From Tabrizicola fusiformis (GTDB lineage Bacteria; Pseudomonadota; Alphaproteobacteria; Rhodobacterales; Rhodobacteraceae), in contig NZ_JABUHN010000006.1 in assembly GCF_013328815.1 (NCBI RefSeq), forward strand, positions 236,860-300,859: a stretch of DNA of 64,000 nt, read 5' to 3'. The notes under the pieces are model-generated. The model was not told the origin of the DNA and made no database searches. It saw nothing but the letters and a program-made list of their open reading frames with translations. Positions 8,804 to 17,959 of the stretch are shown here, piece by piece. Position numbers and translations under genes: made by a program. The first letter of the stretch is position 1, and the number at the start of each line of letters is the position of its first letter.

Positions 8804-9835
8804 ATGCCAGGAAACCCGATGCCGCAGAACGCCCTTCCCGCAGACAGCCGCCCGGATCAGGCCTGTCAGGTGCTGGCGGCGGGTGATCTGTTCGTCAGCC
8901 TCGGCGTCAATCAGGGCGATGGCCTGGGCGGCCCCGATGAGGTCTGCCCCGGCGACCTTTACCAGATCGACCCCGGCCACCAACCGCTGCGCCTTGTGGT
9001 GCAGCAGGGCACGGGGGGGCAGCAGGTCGGCCCCGGCAGCGCCATCGGCACCCCCGGCCAGTCCATCGGACTTGAGGCCCGCTATGATCTGATGGGCGAC
9101 AGCGGCGAACGGGTAGAGCTGTTGCTCCTGTCGCTCGGCACCGCGCGGGTGGTGCTGCCGCTGTCGCCGATGGCCGTCGGCACCGATTACACCTTGGTCA
9201 AGGTCGAGGCCGCGCCCGAGGCCGCCGGGCTGGCCGATCTCCTCTGCGTCTCGTTCCTGCGTGGCACGATGATCACGCTGGCCACCGGCGCCCAGCGCGC
9301 CATCGAGGATCTGCGCCCCGGCGACCGCGTGCTGACGCGCGACCATGGCGGCCAGCCGCTGCGCTGGGTCGGCAAGGCCACCCTCAAGGCCGTCGGCCCC
9401 TTTGCGCCGGTGGTGATTGCCAAAGGAACGCTGGGCAATGCCGGTGACCTGATCGTCAGCCAGCATCACCGCATGTTCCTCTATCAGCGCGAGCGGGTGG
9501 CGGGGCTGCCCACCTCGGAAATCCTCGTGCAGGCCCGCCATCTGGTGGATGGCGAGAACATCTTCATCCGCGAGGGCGGCTTTGCCGACTACTTCAGTCT
9601 GGTCTTCGACCGGCATGAAATCATCTATGCCGAAGGCGTCCCTGCCGAAAGCCTGATGGTCAACGAAACCACGGTGAACCGCCTGCCGCCCGAGTTTTCC
9701 GAAGAGGTCCGCGCCCGCTTTCCCGGCCTGTCGCAGAACCAGCATTTCGGCACCGAAGCCGGCCGCGCCTTTCTCGAAGCCCTCGGCCCCGATGCGCTGT
9801 TCCAGAAACCGCGGCGCAAACCCGAAAAGCCCTGA
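8804..9835 (+). CDS. Hint-domain (Hedgehog/intein-like) protein
   Basis: A 343-aa protein. Residues 1-145 form a beta-rich N-terminal region. A Hint domain follows, starting CVSFLRGTMITLATG, then RAIEDLRPGDRVLTRDHGGQ and PLRWVG. Downstream are VSQHHRMFLY, an intein-like TxxH-equivalent segment, and VDGENIFIREGG. Hint domains can catalyse an N-to-S acyl shift leading to self-cleavage. Here the nucleophilic Cys is present, but the C-terminal splicing Asn/Cys pair is not evident, so splicing is unlikely and autocleavage is possible. Proteins of this type are common in Rhodobacterales, often attached to secreted proteins; this one shows no signal peptide. GAGAGG lies upstream. Confidence 0.82.
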   Translation: MPGNPMPQNALPADSRPDQACQVLAAGDLFVSLGVNQGDGLGGPDEVCPGDLYQIDPGHQPLRLVVQQGTGGQQVGPGSAIGTPGQSIGLEARYDLMGDSGERVELLLLSLGTARVVLPLSPMAVGTDYTLVKVEAAPEAAGLADLLCVSFLRGTMITLATGAQRAIEDLRPGDRVLTRDHGGQPLRWVGKATLKAVGPFAPVVIAKGTLGNAGDLIVSQHHRMFLYQRERVAGLPTSEILVQARHLVDGENIFIREGGFADYFSLVFDRHEIIYAEGVPAESLMVNETTVNRLPPEFSEEVRARFPGLSQNQHFGTEAGRAFLEALGPDALFQKPRRKPEKP

Positions 9836-9848
9836 CCTCATCCTCTCT

Positions 9849-9906
9849 CGGTAAATATCCTCGGGGGTGAATGCGCGGCACGCGCAGAGGGGGCAGACGG
9901 CCCCCT
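9849..9906 (+). repeat. Intergenic element copy A (AAATATCC plus two hairpins)
   Basis: Copy A of an interspersed element. AAATATCC at 9853-9860 is followed by TCGGGGG, hairpin 1 (GCGCG, GCA, CGCGC at 9873-9885) and hairpin 2 (AGGGGGC at 9888-9894 with GCCCCCT at 9900-9906). It lies between the Hint gene and prfC and lacks the full TTCATCTTGG edge found in copies B-E. Confidence 0.6.
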
Positions 9907-9965
9907 GCCCCTTCGGCCGCAACGCCCCCGTGGACGGCTGGCGCGTTTTGGGCTAATCGGCGGCC

Positions 9966-11564
9966 ATGCTGGACAATCGCCCCACCCTTCCGCCCGAAAT
10001 CGCCCGCCGCCGGACCTTTGCGATCATCTCGCACCCCGACGCCGGCAAGACCACGCTGACCGAAAAGTTCCTGCTGTTCGGCGGCGCCATCCAGATGGCC
10101 GGACAGGTCCGTGCCAAGGGTGAGGCGCGGCGCACCCGGTCAGACTTCATGAAGATCGAGGCGGACCGCGGGATTTCGGTCTCGGCCTCGGCCATGAGTT
10201 TTGACTTCCGCCATTACCGCTTCAATCTGGTGGACACCCCCGGCCACAGTGACTTTTCCGAAGACACCTACCGCACGCTGACGGCGGTGGATGCCGCGAT
10301 CATGGTGATCGACGGGGCGAAAGGCGTGGAAAGCCAGACCCGCAAGCTGTTTGAGGTCTGCCGGTTGCGCGACCTGCCGATCCTGACCTTCTGCAACAAG
10401 ATGGACCGCGAAAGCCGCGACACCTTCGACATCATCGACGAGATTCAGGAGAATCTGGCGATCGACGTCACCCCGGCAAGCTGGCCCATCGGCATGGGGC
10501 GCGAGTTCATCGGCGCCTATGATCTGTTGCACGACCGGCTGGAGATCATGGACCGCGCCGACCGCAACAAGGTGGCGGAATCGATCCAGATTTCGGGGCT
10601 GGACGATCCGAAACTGGCCGACCACGTTCCCGCCGACCTGCTGGCCAAGTTCCGCGAAGAGATTGAAATGGCGCGCGAGCTTTTGCCCGCCTTCAACCGC
10701 CAGTCGGTGCTGGAAGGCCATATGACGCCGATCTGGTTCGGCTCGGCCATCAATTCCTTTGGCGTCAAGGAGCTGATGGACGGCATGGGCGAATTCGGCC
10801 CCGAACCGCAGCCGCAGAAGGCCGCCGAGCGTCAGATTTCTGCCGAAGAGACGCCGGTGACCGGCTTTGTCTTCAAGGTGCAGGCCAATATGGATGCCAA
10901 GCACCGCGACCGCGTGGCCTTTGTCCGCCTTGCCTCGGGCCATTTTGAACGCGGCATGAAGCTGCTGCACGTCCGGTCCAAGAAACCCATGGCGATTGCC
11001 AACCCGGTGATGTTCCTCGCCGCCGACCGCGAACTGGCGGAAGAGGCTTGGGCGGGCGACATCATCGGCATTCCGAACCACGGGCAGTTGCGCATCGGTG
11101 ACGCGCTGACCGAAGGGGAGGCGCTGCATTTCACCGGGATTCCGTCCTTTGCGCCGGAACTCCTGTCCGGCGTGCGGGCGCTGGACCCGATGAAGGCCAA
11201 GCATCTGGAAAAGGCGCTGATGCAATTCGCCGAAGAAGGCGCGGCCAAGGTGTTCAAGCCGATGATCGGTTCCGGCTTTATCGTCGGCGTCGTCGGCCAG
11301 TTGCAGTTTGAGGTTCTGGCCAGCCGGATCGAGCAGGAATATTCCCTGCCGGTGCGGTTCGAGCCGTCGAACTTTACCTCGGCCCGCTGGGTCAACGGAC
11401 CCAAGGCCGAGATGGAAAAGTTCGTCAACGTCAACAAGGGCCACATCGCCATCGACAATGACGGCGACACGGTTTTCCTGACGCGGCTGAAATGGGACAT
11501 CGACCGGATCGAACGCGACTACCCCGAGCTGCGGCTGACCGCGACCAAGGAGATGATGGTTTGA
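9966..11564 (+). CDS. prfC: Peptide chain release factor 3
   Basis: A 532-aa translational GTPase that recycles RF1/RF2 from the ribosome after termination. The G domain shows ISHPDAGKTTLTEKFL, the RF3-type effector segment EADRGISVSASAMSF, DTPGHSDFSEDTYR and CNKMDRE. An EF-Tu domain 2-like part (about residues 300-390) and the RF3 C-terminal domain follow. Length is standard. It stands in tandem with the Hint gene and the DMT exporter. A hairpin immediately follows its stop codon. Confidence 0.97.
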   Translation: MLDNRPTLPPEIARRRTFAIISHPDAGKTTLTEKFLLFGGAIQMAGQVRAKGEARRTRSDFMKIEADRGISVSASAMSFDFRHYRFNLVDTPGHSDFSEDTYRTLTAVDAAIMVIDGAKGVESQTRKLFEVCRLRDLPILTFCNKMDRESRDTFDIIDEIQENLAIDVTPASWPIGMGREFIGAYDLLHDRLEIMDRADRNKVAESIQISGLDDPKLADHVPADLLAKFREEIEMARELLPAFNRQSVLEGHMTPIWFGSAINSFGVKELMDGMGEFGPEPQPQKAAERQISAEETPVTGFVFKVQANMDAKHRDRVAFVRLASGHFERGMKLLHVRSKKPMAIANPVMFLAADRELAEEAWAGDIIGIPNHGQLRIGDALTEGEALHFTGIPSFAPELLSGVRALDPMKAKHLEKALMQFAEEGAAKVFKPMIGSGFIVGVVGQLQFEVLASRIEQEYSLPVRFEPSNFTSARWVNGPKAEMEKFVNVNKGHIAIDNDGDTVFLTRLKWDIDRIERDYPELRLTATKEMMV

Positions 11565-11574
11565 ACCATCGACG

Positions 11575-11595
11575 GGATGGGCAGATTGCCCATCC
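11575..11595 (+). terminator. Short hairpin after prfC
   Basis: GGATGGGCA and TGCCCATCC pair over a GAT loop, 11 bases after the prfC stop. The T-run is weak; it could be a terminator or a small intergenic palindrome. Confidence 0.5.
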
Positions 11596-11627
11596 TACAT
11601 GACCCCGGATATCCCGTCAGGCCATCC

Positions 11628-12521
11628 ATGCCCCTGCCCCTTCACGAACTTGCCGCCCTTGGCACGGCCACCTGCTGGGCGATGACCGGCATCCTTGCCA
11701 CCGATGCGGTGCGGGTGCTGGGGGCGTTTCATTTCAACCTTTACCGGCAGGTGTTCGTAGCGCTGCTGCTTGGGCTGATCGTCTGGGCGGGCGGCAGCTT
11801 TGCCGGGCTGGACCCAGCGACGGTTCTGGTGCTCGCGGTCTCGGGCGTGGTCGGCATCCTTCTGGGCGATACGTTCAACTTTGCCGCCGTGGCGCGGCTT
11901 GGCCCGCGCCGGGCGGGCGCGGTTTTTGCCACCAACGCGCCGATGGCGGCCATTCTGGGTTGGGCCTTGCTGGGCGAAACCCTGTCGCTGCAGGCCGTGG
12001 CGGGCATCGCGCTGACCGCGCTTGGCGTGGCGGTGGCCATCCTTGGCCGCCCGCGCGCCGATGCCCACAGGTTCGAGCAGACGCGCGGCACGCTGGCCAT
12101 TGGCCTGATGTTCGGTCTGGGCGCCGCGCTGGGTCAGGCGACGGGCAGCCTGATCGCGCGGCCGGTGATGGTGGCGGGGATCGACCCCTGGCTCGCCTCG
12201 CTGATCCGGGTCGGGGCTTCGGGGCTGGCGATGGGGCTTCTGGCGGCCACGCCGCTGGCGCCGCGCGCCGAAGGCACGGCCAGCCTGCGGGTGCTGGCGC
12301 TGACTGCGATAACCGCGGTGATCGGCCTGCTTCTGGGCATGACGCTGTTTCTTTACGCACTGGAAGGGTCAAAAACCGGGATCATCGCCACGCTTTCCGC
12401 CACCTCGCCGGTGATGATCCTGCCGCTTCTGTGGCTGCGCACCGGGCAACGGCCCACGCTGATCAGCCTGACCGGCGCGCTGCTGGCGGTGGCGGGGCTG
12501 GCCTTGATCTTCCTGAGGTAG
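11628..12521 (+). CDS. EamA/DMT-superfamily transporter
   Basis: A 297-aa integral membrane protein of the drug/metabolite exporter superfamily, with two EamA repeats giving about ten helices. The N-terminal half contains GTATCWAMTGILATDAVRVLG and VVGILLGDTFNFAAVARLGP; the second half contains GLGAALGQATGSL and SATSPVMILPLLWLRTGQRP. The start is taken at ATG 11628, in front of MPLPLHEL, because the longer frame from 11577 begins inside the hairpin after prfC. The substrate cannot be predicted. The next gene begins four bases after its stop. Confidence 0.85.
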   Translation: MPLPLHELAALGTATCWAMTGILATDAVRVLGAFHFNLYRQVFVALLLGLIVWAGGSFAGLDPATVLVLAVSGVVGILLGDTFNFAAVARLGPRRAGAVFATNAPMAAILGWALLGETLSLQAVAGIALTALGVAVAILGRPRADAHRFEQTRGTLAIGLMFGLGAALGQATGSLIARPVMVAGIDPWLASLIRVGASGLAMGLLAATPLAPRAEGTASLRVLALTAITAVIGLLLGMTLFLYALEGSKTGIIATLSATSPVMILPLLWLRTGQRPTLISLTGALLAVAGLALIFLR

Positions 12522-12524
12522 CTC

Positions 12525-13133
12525 ATGCCGCGGCAGAACCGGGTGCAGCCCGATGGCCAGATCATCGCCCACCCTGCGCGGGGCCTGTTCATGGGCAATC
12601 GCGGCATCCTGCATGACGATGCCGGGCAACTTGGCCGGGCGCGCTGGCGGCATCCGCATTGGATCACCTGCCTGACGGCGTTCAAAGGGCGCCAAAGGCC
12701 GCTGATGGCGCCGGGACGCTATACCGAGCTGTTCTTTCTGGATGAGGCAGTGGCCGCTGCCGCCGGGCACCGCCCCTGCGCCGAATGCCGCCGCGCCGAT
12801 TGGCTGCGGTTCCGTGACCGCTGGGCAAGCCTGTTCGGCGCCGCAGATGCCGCCAGTATCGACCGCGCGCTGCACAAGGCCCGCCTGATGCCCGACCGCC
12901 AGCAACGCCGCCACATGGCCGCCGCCGAAACCCTGCCCGAAGGCGCCTTTGTGATCTGGCAAGACCGCCCGCATCTGGTGACGACCCGCGGCCTGCATCC
13001 GCACCGCCCGGCGGGCTATGGCCCGCCCCGGCCCCGTCCGCAGGGAATGCTGGAGGTGCTAACGCCGGCGCCGCTGGTGGCCGTGATGGCCGCAGGCTGG
13101 CGCCCCTTGCTGCATCCTTCGGCAGAGGCGTGA
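12525..13133 (+). CDS. Conserved protein of unknown function with H-x-x-C-x-x-C motif
   Basis: A 202-aa soluble, Arg/Pro/His-rich protein. The most distinctive segment is GHRPCAECRRADWLRFRDRW near residue 81, a His-Cys-x2-Cys cluster that could bind a metal. Before it, HPHWITCLTAFKGRQRPLM and YTELFFLDEA look like a small folded domain. Near the C-terminus, FVIWQDRPHLVTTRGLHPHR carries more histidines. I recognise no named family. It follows the DMT exporter by three bases, and GAGG six bases before the ATG lies inside the exporter's 3' end, so the two are probably co-translated. Confidence 0.7.
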   Translation: MPRQNRVQPDGQIIAHPARGLFMGNRGILHDDAGQLGRARWRHPHWITCLTAFKGRQRPLMAPGRYTELFFLDEAVAAAAGHRPCAECRRADWLRFRDRWASLFGAADAASIDRALHKARLMPDRQQRRHMAAAETLPEGAFVIWQDRPHLVTTRGLHPHRPAGYGPPRPRPQGMLEVLTPAPLVAVMAAGWRPLLHPSAEA

Positions 13134-13354
13134 TTTCCGGCCAGGACGGGGGAAAATTTTCACATCCTGCAGCTTGCCCTTGCGCAATGGCAGAAGATGG
13201 CGATTTGCCGGATGATGCCAGTCATTTCACCCACAGCTTGCAACACTTCGCCTGAAATTCGGCCCTTCTGACGGATCGGGCGGCAAATCCCCCCTCTTGC
13301 CGGGCGATCCCAGCCGGTCTTACTGCGGAAAACCCCCGCAAGATGAGGCCCCCG

Positions 13355-14860
13355 ATGTCGCTGAAATCCGAAACCCTTGCGCTTCTGTCCCGGCTGGGCG
13401 TCACCTTGACCGAAGGTTCGATGCCCGCCCGCAGCCCGATCACCGGCGAGGTGCTGGCCAGCCTGCCCGAAGCGGGCCGGGCCGGGGCAGAGGCCGCCAT
13501 CGCCGCCGCCGCCCGCGCCTTCCGCGACTGGCGCGTCGTGCCTGCGCCCAAGCGTGGCGAGCTGGTCCGCCTCTGGGCCGAAGAGCTGCGCAACCACAAG
13601 GCCGATCTGGGCCGTCTGGTGTCGATCGAGGTCGGCAAGGTCACCTCGGAAGGTCAGGGCGAAGTGCAGGAGATGATCGACATCTGCGATTTCGCCGTCG
13701 GCCTCTCGCGGCAGCTTTACGGCTATACCATCGCTTCGGAACGCCCCAGCCACCGGATGATGGAAACCTGGCATCCGATTGGCGTCGTGGGCGTGATTTC
13801 CGCCTTCAACTTCCCGGTGGCGGTCTGGTCGTGGAACACGGCGCTGGCGCTGGTCTGCGGCAATGCGGTGGTCTGGAAACCGTCGGAAAAGGCGCCGCTC
13901 TCGGCTCTTGCGGCGCAGGCGATGCTGGACCGGGCGATTGCCCGCTTCAACGCCGAAGGCGGCGCGGCCCCGGCCGGGCTGGCAACGCTGGTCGTCGGGG
14001 CCCGCGCGGCGGGCGAGGCGCTGGTGGACAGTCCGGCGGTGGCGCTGGTTTCCGCCACCGGCTCGACCCGGATGGGGCGCGAGGTGGGGCCCAAGGTGGC
14101 CGCCCGCTTTGGCCGCTCGCTGCTGGAACTTGGCGGCAACAATGCCGCCATCGTCACCCCCTCGGCCGATCTGGACCTGACGTTGCGCGGCGTGGCCTTT
14201 GCCGCGATGGGCACCGCCGGGCAGCGTTGCACCACGCTGCGCCGCCTTTTCCTGCATGAAAGCCTCTATGACGCCTTCCTGCCGCGGCTGAAGGCCGCCT
14301 ATGCCAGTGTCACCGTCGGCAATCCGCTGGAGCAGGGCGTGCTGGTCGGCCCGCTGATTGACGCGGGCGCAGGTGCCGCGATGCAGGCCGCACTTGAGGC
14401 GGCCCGGGCGGCAGGCGGCACCGTGCATGGCGGTCAGCCGGTAGACGGCCCGGGCGGCAGCTATGCCCGCCCCGCGCTGGTCGAGATGCCAGAACAATGC
14501 GGCCCGGTGCTGCACGAATGCTTTGCGCCCATCCTTTATGTGATGAAATACAAGAACTTCGATGATGTTCTTGAGGCGCATAATGCCGTGCCGCAGGGTC
14601 TGTCTTCGTCGATCTTCACCAATGACCTGCGCGAAGCCGAAGCCTTTCTTTCGGCGCGCGGTTCCGATTGCGGCATTGCCAATGTGAACATCGGCCCCTC
14701 GGGCGCCGAGATCGGCGGCGCTTTCGGCGGGGAAAAGGAAACCGGCGGCGGCCGCGAAAGCGGCTCGGATGCGTGGAAAGCCTATATGCGGCGGGCCACC
14801 AACACCATCAACTATGGCACCACACTGCCGCTGGCGCAGGGCGTGACCTTCGATCTCTGA
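13355..14860 (+). CDS. Aldehyde dehydrogenase, ALDH7 / L-piperidine-6-carboxylate dehydrogenase type
   Basis: A 501-aa NAD(P)-dependent aldehyde dehydrogenase. Visible are the cofactor-binding segment VVWKPSEKAPLSA, the turn SATGSTRMGREV, the catalytic-Glu region LLELGGNNAAIV and the catalytic Cys in GTAGQRCTTLRRLF. That last block and the overall pattern match the ALDH7/antiquitin group, which oxidises alpha-aminoadipate semialdehyde (P6C) in lysine breakdown; this assignment rests on family resemblance. TGAGG six bases before ATG 13355 favours this start over ATG 13343. The 220 bp upstream show no gene. Two strong hairpins follow. Confidence 0.85.
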   Translation: MSLKSETLALLSRLGVTLTEGSMPARSPITGEVLASLPEAGRAGAEAAIAAAARAFRDWRVVPAPKRGELVRLWAEELRNHKADLGRLVSIEVGKVTSEGQGEVQEMIDICDFAVGLSRQLYGYTIASERPSHRMMETWHPIGVVGVISAFNFPVAVWSWNTALALVCGNAVVWKPSEKAPLSALAAQAMLDRAIARFNAEGGAAPAGLATLVVGARAAGEALVDSPAVALVSATGSTRMGREVGPKVAARFGRSLLELGGNNAAIVTPSADLDLTLRGVAFAAMGTAGQRCTTLRRLFLHESLYDAFLPRLKAAYASVTVGNPLEQGVLVGPLIDAGAGAAMQAALEAARAAGGTVHGGQPVDGPGGSYARPALVEMPEQCGPVLHECFAPILYVMKYKNFDDVLEAHNAVPQGLSSSIFTNDLREAEAFLSARGSDCGIANVNIGPSGAEIGGAFGGEKETGGGRESGSDAWKAYMRRATNTINYGTTLPLAQGVTFDL

Positions 14861-14881
14861 AAAGGGTTCTCGCGCAGAATG

Positions 14882-14914
14882 AAGGGCCGCCGTCCAAACC
14901 GGACGGCGGCCCTT
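14882..14914 (+). terminator. Terminator of aldehyde dehydrogenase gene
   Basis: AAGGGCCGCCGTCC pairs perfectly with GGACGGCGGCCCTT over a 5-nt loop, followed by TTCG. It lies 21 bases after the stop. Confidence 0.85.
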
Positions 14915-14927
14915 TCGCCATGAAAAA

Positions 14928-14954
14928 GGCCGTCGTCTGGGGAAGACGACGGCC
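14928..14954. terminator. Second hairpin downstream of aldehyde dehydrogenase
   Basis: GGCCGTCGTC and GACGACGGCC form a perfect 10-bp stem with a TGGGGAA loop, preceded by five As. It stands 13 bp after the first terminator. The stretch 14955-15142 beyond it holds no gene I can support. Confidence 0.5.
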
Positions 14955-15142
14955 GGGTCTTGGGGCAAATGCGCCTGGGCCGAAGCCCTGCGGGGGATCT
15001 ATGACAAAGGCAAATGGCTTGGGGCAATGTCTGCTTTCAATCACAGGCAACCACGAACCGTTCACTGTCATCACAGTACTCTTTTGCGCAAATCCGGCAA
15101 AGTCAGGAATTCCCGACCCCGGCCCTGCCCGATGCCCCTTGC

Positions 15143-15170
15143 TTGACCCCGCAGCACTTTTCCGTTATCC
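15143..15170 (+). promoter_or_regulatory. Candidate sigma-70 promoter of the DEAD-box helicase gene
   Basis: TTGACC at 15143-15148, a 16-bp spacer and TTATCC at 15165-15170 resemble -35/-10 boxes. They predict a leader of about 90 nt before ATG 15269, a plausible length for a regulated helicase message. Confidence 0.4.
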
Positions 15171-15268
15171 GCGCGACAGGGCGAGAACGCCCCATGACGC
15201 CGGGGCGCCCGGTAAGATCGCGTCCCACCCCTAATTTGCGGGCCGATCCCGCATCACCCAGGACGCTG

Positions 15269-16867
15269 ATGACCAAATTCTCTGACCTTGCGCTGGACCC
15301 CCGCGTGCTTCAGGCCGTGGCGGAAGCCGGATATGAAACCCCCACCCCGATTCAGGCGCAGGCGATCCCGCCCGCCCTGCAGGGGCGCGACGTGCTGGGC
15401 ATTGCTCAGACCGGCACCGGCAAAACCGCCAGCTTTACCCTGCCGATGATCACCCTTCTGGGACAGGGCCGCGCCCGCGCCCGGATGCCGCGCAGCCTTG
15501 TGCTCGCACCGACCCGCGAACTGGCGGCACAGGTGGCGGAAAACTTCGACGTTTACGCCAAGCACACCAAGCTGACCAAGGCGCTCTTGATCGGTGGCGT
15601 TTCCTTTGGCGAGCAGGACAAGCTGATCGACCGCGGCGTCGATGTGCTGATCGCCACGCCCGGCCGGCTGCTTGACCATTTCGAGCGCGGCAAGCTTCTG
15701 TTGACCGGCGTGCAGATCATGGTGGTCGATGAGGCCGACCGGATGCTGGACATGGGCTTCATCCCCGATATCGAGCGGATTTTCCAGATGACGCCGCCCG
15801 CGCGGCAGACCCTGTTCTTCAGCGCCACCATGGCGCCCGAGATCGAGCGGATCACCAAGACCTTCCTCAAATCGCCCGAAAAGATCGAAGTGGCGCGTCA
15901 GGCCACCGCCTCGACCACGATCGAGCAGAAGCTCTTCCAGTTCACGCCCAGCCGCAAGGACCGCTCTTTCACCGAAAAGCGCGCCGCGCTGCGGGCGCTG
16001 ATCCGGGCCGAGGGCGAGGCTTGCACCAATGCCATCATCTTCTGCAACCGCAAGATGGATGTCGATGTGGTGGCCAAGTCGCTGAAATCGCACGGGCTGA
16101 ATGCCGCGCCGATCCATGGCGACCTTGACCAGAGCGTGCGGACCAAGACGCTGGATTCGTTCCGCGACGGCTCACTGCACCTGCTGGTCGCTTCGGATGT
16201 GGCGGCCCGGGGCCTTGATATTCCCGCCGTCAGCCATGTCTTCAACTTCGACCTGCCGTCGCATCCCGAAGATTACGTCCACCGCATCGGCCGCACCGGC
16301 CGCGCCGGGCGTCTGGGCAAGGCTTATTCCATCGGCGTGCCGGCGGATGCCAAATATCTGGCGGCGATCGAAAGCCTGATCAAACTGGAAATCCCGCGCG
16401 GCGACTTGCCCGAAGGCGCGCTGGACGATGCCTCGGACCGCCCCGAGCGTCCACGCGAAGACCGCAGCTCCTCGTCGCGCAGCCGCAGCCGCGGCCGGAG
16501 CGACAGCCGCCCGCCGCGCGAAGAGGCACCGGTGGCCAAGCCTGTCGTCGAGGCTGCCGCCCCGACCGAGGCAGAGCCGGTGGAGACCGAACGCGCGCCC
16601 CGCCCCGCGCCGCAGCGCGAACGCTATGCCGAACGCAGCGCGGAGCGCAGCAGCGACCGCGCGGCAGAGCGTGCAACGGAGCGTGCCCCTGCGGACCGCC
16701 CCACGGGGGACCGCCGCAGCGACCGCCGCGACCAAAGCCGGGGCGGCCCGCGCGACGACGCCCGCGTTGTCGGCATGGGCGACCATGTGCCGGACTTCAT
16801 CCTGCGCAGCTTCCGCCTGACCGCCACCCCGGTCGAGGATGAGGCCGAAGCCAGCGCCGAAAGCTGA
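15269..16867 (+). CDS. DEAD-box ATP-dependent RNA helicase (RhlE type)
   Basis: A 532-aa helicase that unwinds RNA during ribosome assembly and RNA decay. The motifs run in order: the Q motif region PTPIQAQAIP, motif I AQTGTGKTAS, PTRELAAQ, TPGRLLDHF, DEAD in VVDEADRMLDMGF, SAT, and motif VI HRIGRTGRAGR. After about residue 385 a roughly 145-aa low-complexity tail is rich in Arg, Ser, Glu and Pro (SSSRSRSRGRSDSR, then ERY/AERS repeats). It ends in a conserved-looking GMGDHVPDFILRSF segment. Such basic tails bind RNA. The start at 15269 has AGGA five bases upstream; the longer upstream frame is not supported. Confidence 0.93.
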   Translation: MTKFSDLALDPRVLQAVAEAGYETPTPIQAQAIPPALQGRDVLGIAQTGTGKTASFTLPMITLLGQGRARARMPRSLVLAPTRELAAQVAENFDVYAKHTKLTKALLIGGVSFGEQDKLIDRGVDVLIATPGRLLDHFERGKLLLTGVQIMVVDEADRMLDMGFIPDIERIFQMTPPARQTLFFSATMAPEIERITKTFLKSPEKIEVARQATASTTIEQKLFQFTPSRKDRSFTEKRAALRALIRAEGEACTNAIIFCNRKMDVDVVAKSLKSHGLNAAPIHGDLDQSVRTKTLDSFRDGSLHLLVASDVAARGLDIPAVSHVFNFDLPSHPEDYVHRIGRTGRAGRLGKAYSIGVPADAKYLAAIESLIKLEIPRGDLPEGALDDASDRPERPREDRSSSSRSRSRGRSDSRPPREEAPVAKPVVEAAAPTEAEPVETERAPRPAPQRERYAERSAERSSDRAAERATERAPADRPTGDRRSDRRDQSRGGPRDDARVVGMGDHVPDFILRSFRLTATPVEDEAEASAES

Positions 16868-16887
16868 CCCCACCCACCGCGAAAGCA

Positions 16888-16915
16888 AAAGGCCGCACCC
16901 GAAGGTGCGGCCTTT
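16888..16915. terminator. Terminator between helicase and ABC transporter genes
   Basis: AAAGGCCGCACC and GGTGCGGCCTTT form a perfect 12-bp stem with a CGAA tetraloop, with A- and T-rich flanks. It can serve both the helicase (plus) and the convergent ABC operon (minus). Confidence 0.88.
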
Positions 16916-16947
16916 GTCGTTTTCAGGCAATGCCTTGCGACGCGTTC

Positions 16948-17922
16948 TTATTGCAGGGCCTTGTCGGTGATGACATGGGTCCAGGCGCCTTCCGGGGCCT
17001 TGGTGATCACCGGGTCCGAACCGCCCGACATCAGCGCCGCAACGGTGCGGTCATAGTCGGCGGGGTCCAGCGCGCCATTCGAACCGGCGGTCAGCTTGGC
17101 AATCTCGCCCATCATCCGCTTCTGATGCGCTTCGGTCTGGGCGCCGGTGGCGTCATTCTCCAGCACGATCATCGCAGCTTCGTCCGAATTGGCTTCGGCG
17201 TATTTCCAGCCCTTCATCGAGGCCCGCACGAACCGCACCATCTTGTCTTCAAAGGCCGGGTCCGCCAGCTTGTCTTCCATCACATAAAGACCGTCTTCCA
17301 GCGTCGCCACGCCTTCGTCTTCATATTTGAAGACCACCAGATCCTCGGGCTTCACGCCGGCGTCGATCACCTGCCAGTATTCGTTATAGGTCATGGTCGA
17401 AACGCAGGCGGCCTGCTTTTGCAGCAGCGGGTCCACGTTGAAGCCCTGCTTCAGCACGGTGACATCGGTGCCGTCGGTCTTGAGACCCAGCTTGTTCATC
17501 CAGTTCAGGAACGGATATTCATTGCCGCCGAACCAGACGCCCAGCGTCTTGCCCTTGAAATCGGCCGGGGTCGCCACGCCGGATTCCTTGAGGCAGGTCA
17601 GCATCATGCCCGAGGATTTGAACGGCTGCGCGATGTTGACCAGCGCCAGACCCTTTTCGCGGGCGGCCAGCGCCGAGGGCATCCAGTCCACCACCACATC
17701 GGCGCCGCCCCCGGCGATCACCTGCGTCGGCGCCACATCGGGGCCGCCCGGCAGGATGGTGACGTTCAGGCCCTCTTCTTCATAAAAGCCTTTGGCCGCC
17801 GCCACATAGTAACCCGCGAACTGGGCTTGGGTGACCCATTTCAGTTGCAGCGTCACATCGTCCGCCGCCTGCGCGCTGCCTGCCATTGCCGCCAGAAGCG
17901 CGCCGGTAAGGAACTTCTTCAT
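16948..17922 (-). CDS. ABC transporter substrate-binding protein, NMT1/ThiY family
   Basis: A 324-aa periplasmic binding protein with signal peptide MKKFLTGALLAAMAGSAQA. The mature N-terminus, DDVTLQLKWVTQAQFAGYY followed by VAAAKGFYEEEGLNV, is diagnostic of the NMT1/THI5-like family, which binds pyrimidine-type or related heterocyclic ligands. GGAGG six bases before ATG 17922 fixes the start. It is the last gene of the SDR-ATPase-permease-permease-SBP operon. The ligand is not determined; the neighbouring pyrimidine-degradation genes make a pyrimidine or thiamine-pyrimidine-like compound plausible. Confidence 0.87.
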   Translation of the reverse strand: MKKFLTGALLAAMAGSAQAADDVTLQLKWVTQAQFAGYYVAAAKGFYEEEGLNVTILPGGPDVAPTQVIAGGGADVVVDWMPSALAAREKGLALVNIAQPFKSSGMMLTCLKESGVATPADFKGKTLGVWFGGNEYPFLNWMNKLGLKTDGTDVTVLKQGFNVDPLLQKQAACVSTMTYNEYWQVIDAGVKPEDLVVFKYEDEGVATLEDGLYVMEDKLADPAFEDKMVRFVRASMKGWKYAEANSDEAAMIVLENDATGAQTEAHQKRMMGEIAKLTAGSNGALDPADYDRTVAALMSGGSDPVITKAPEGAWTHVITDKALQ

Positions 17923-17959
17923 TTCAACCTCCAAGTTGTGGCCCGCTCTCGGGGCCTTG

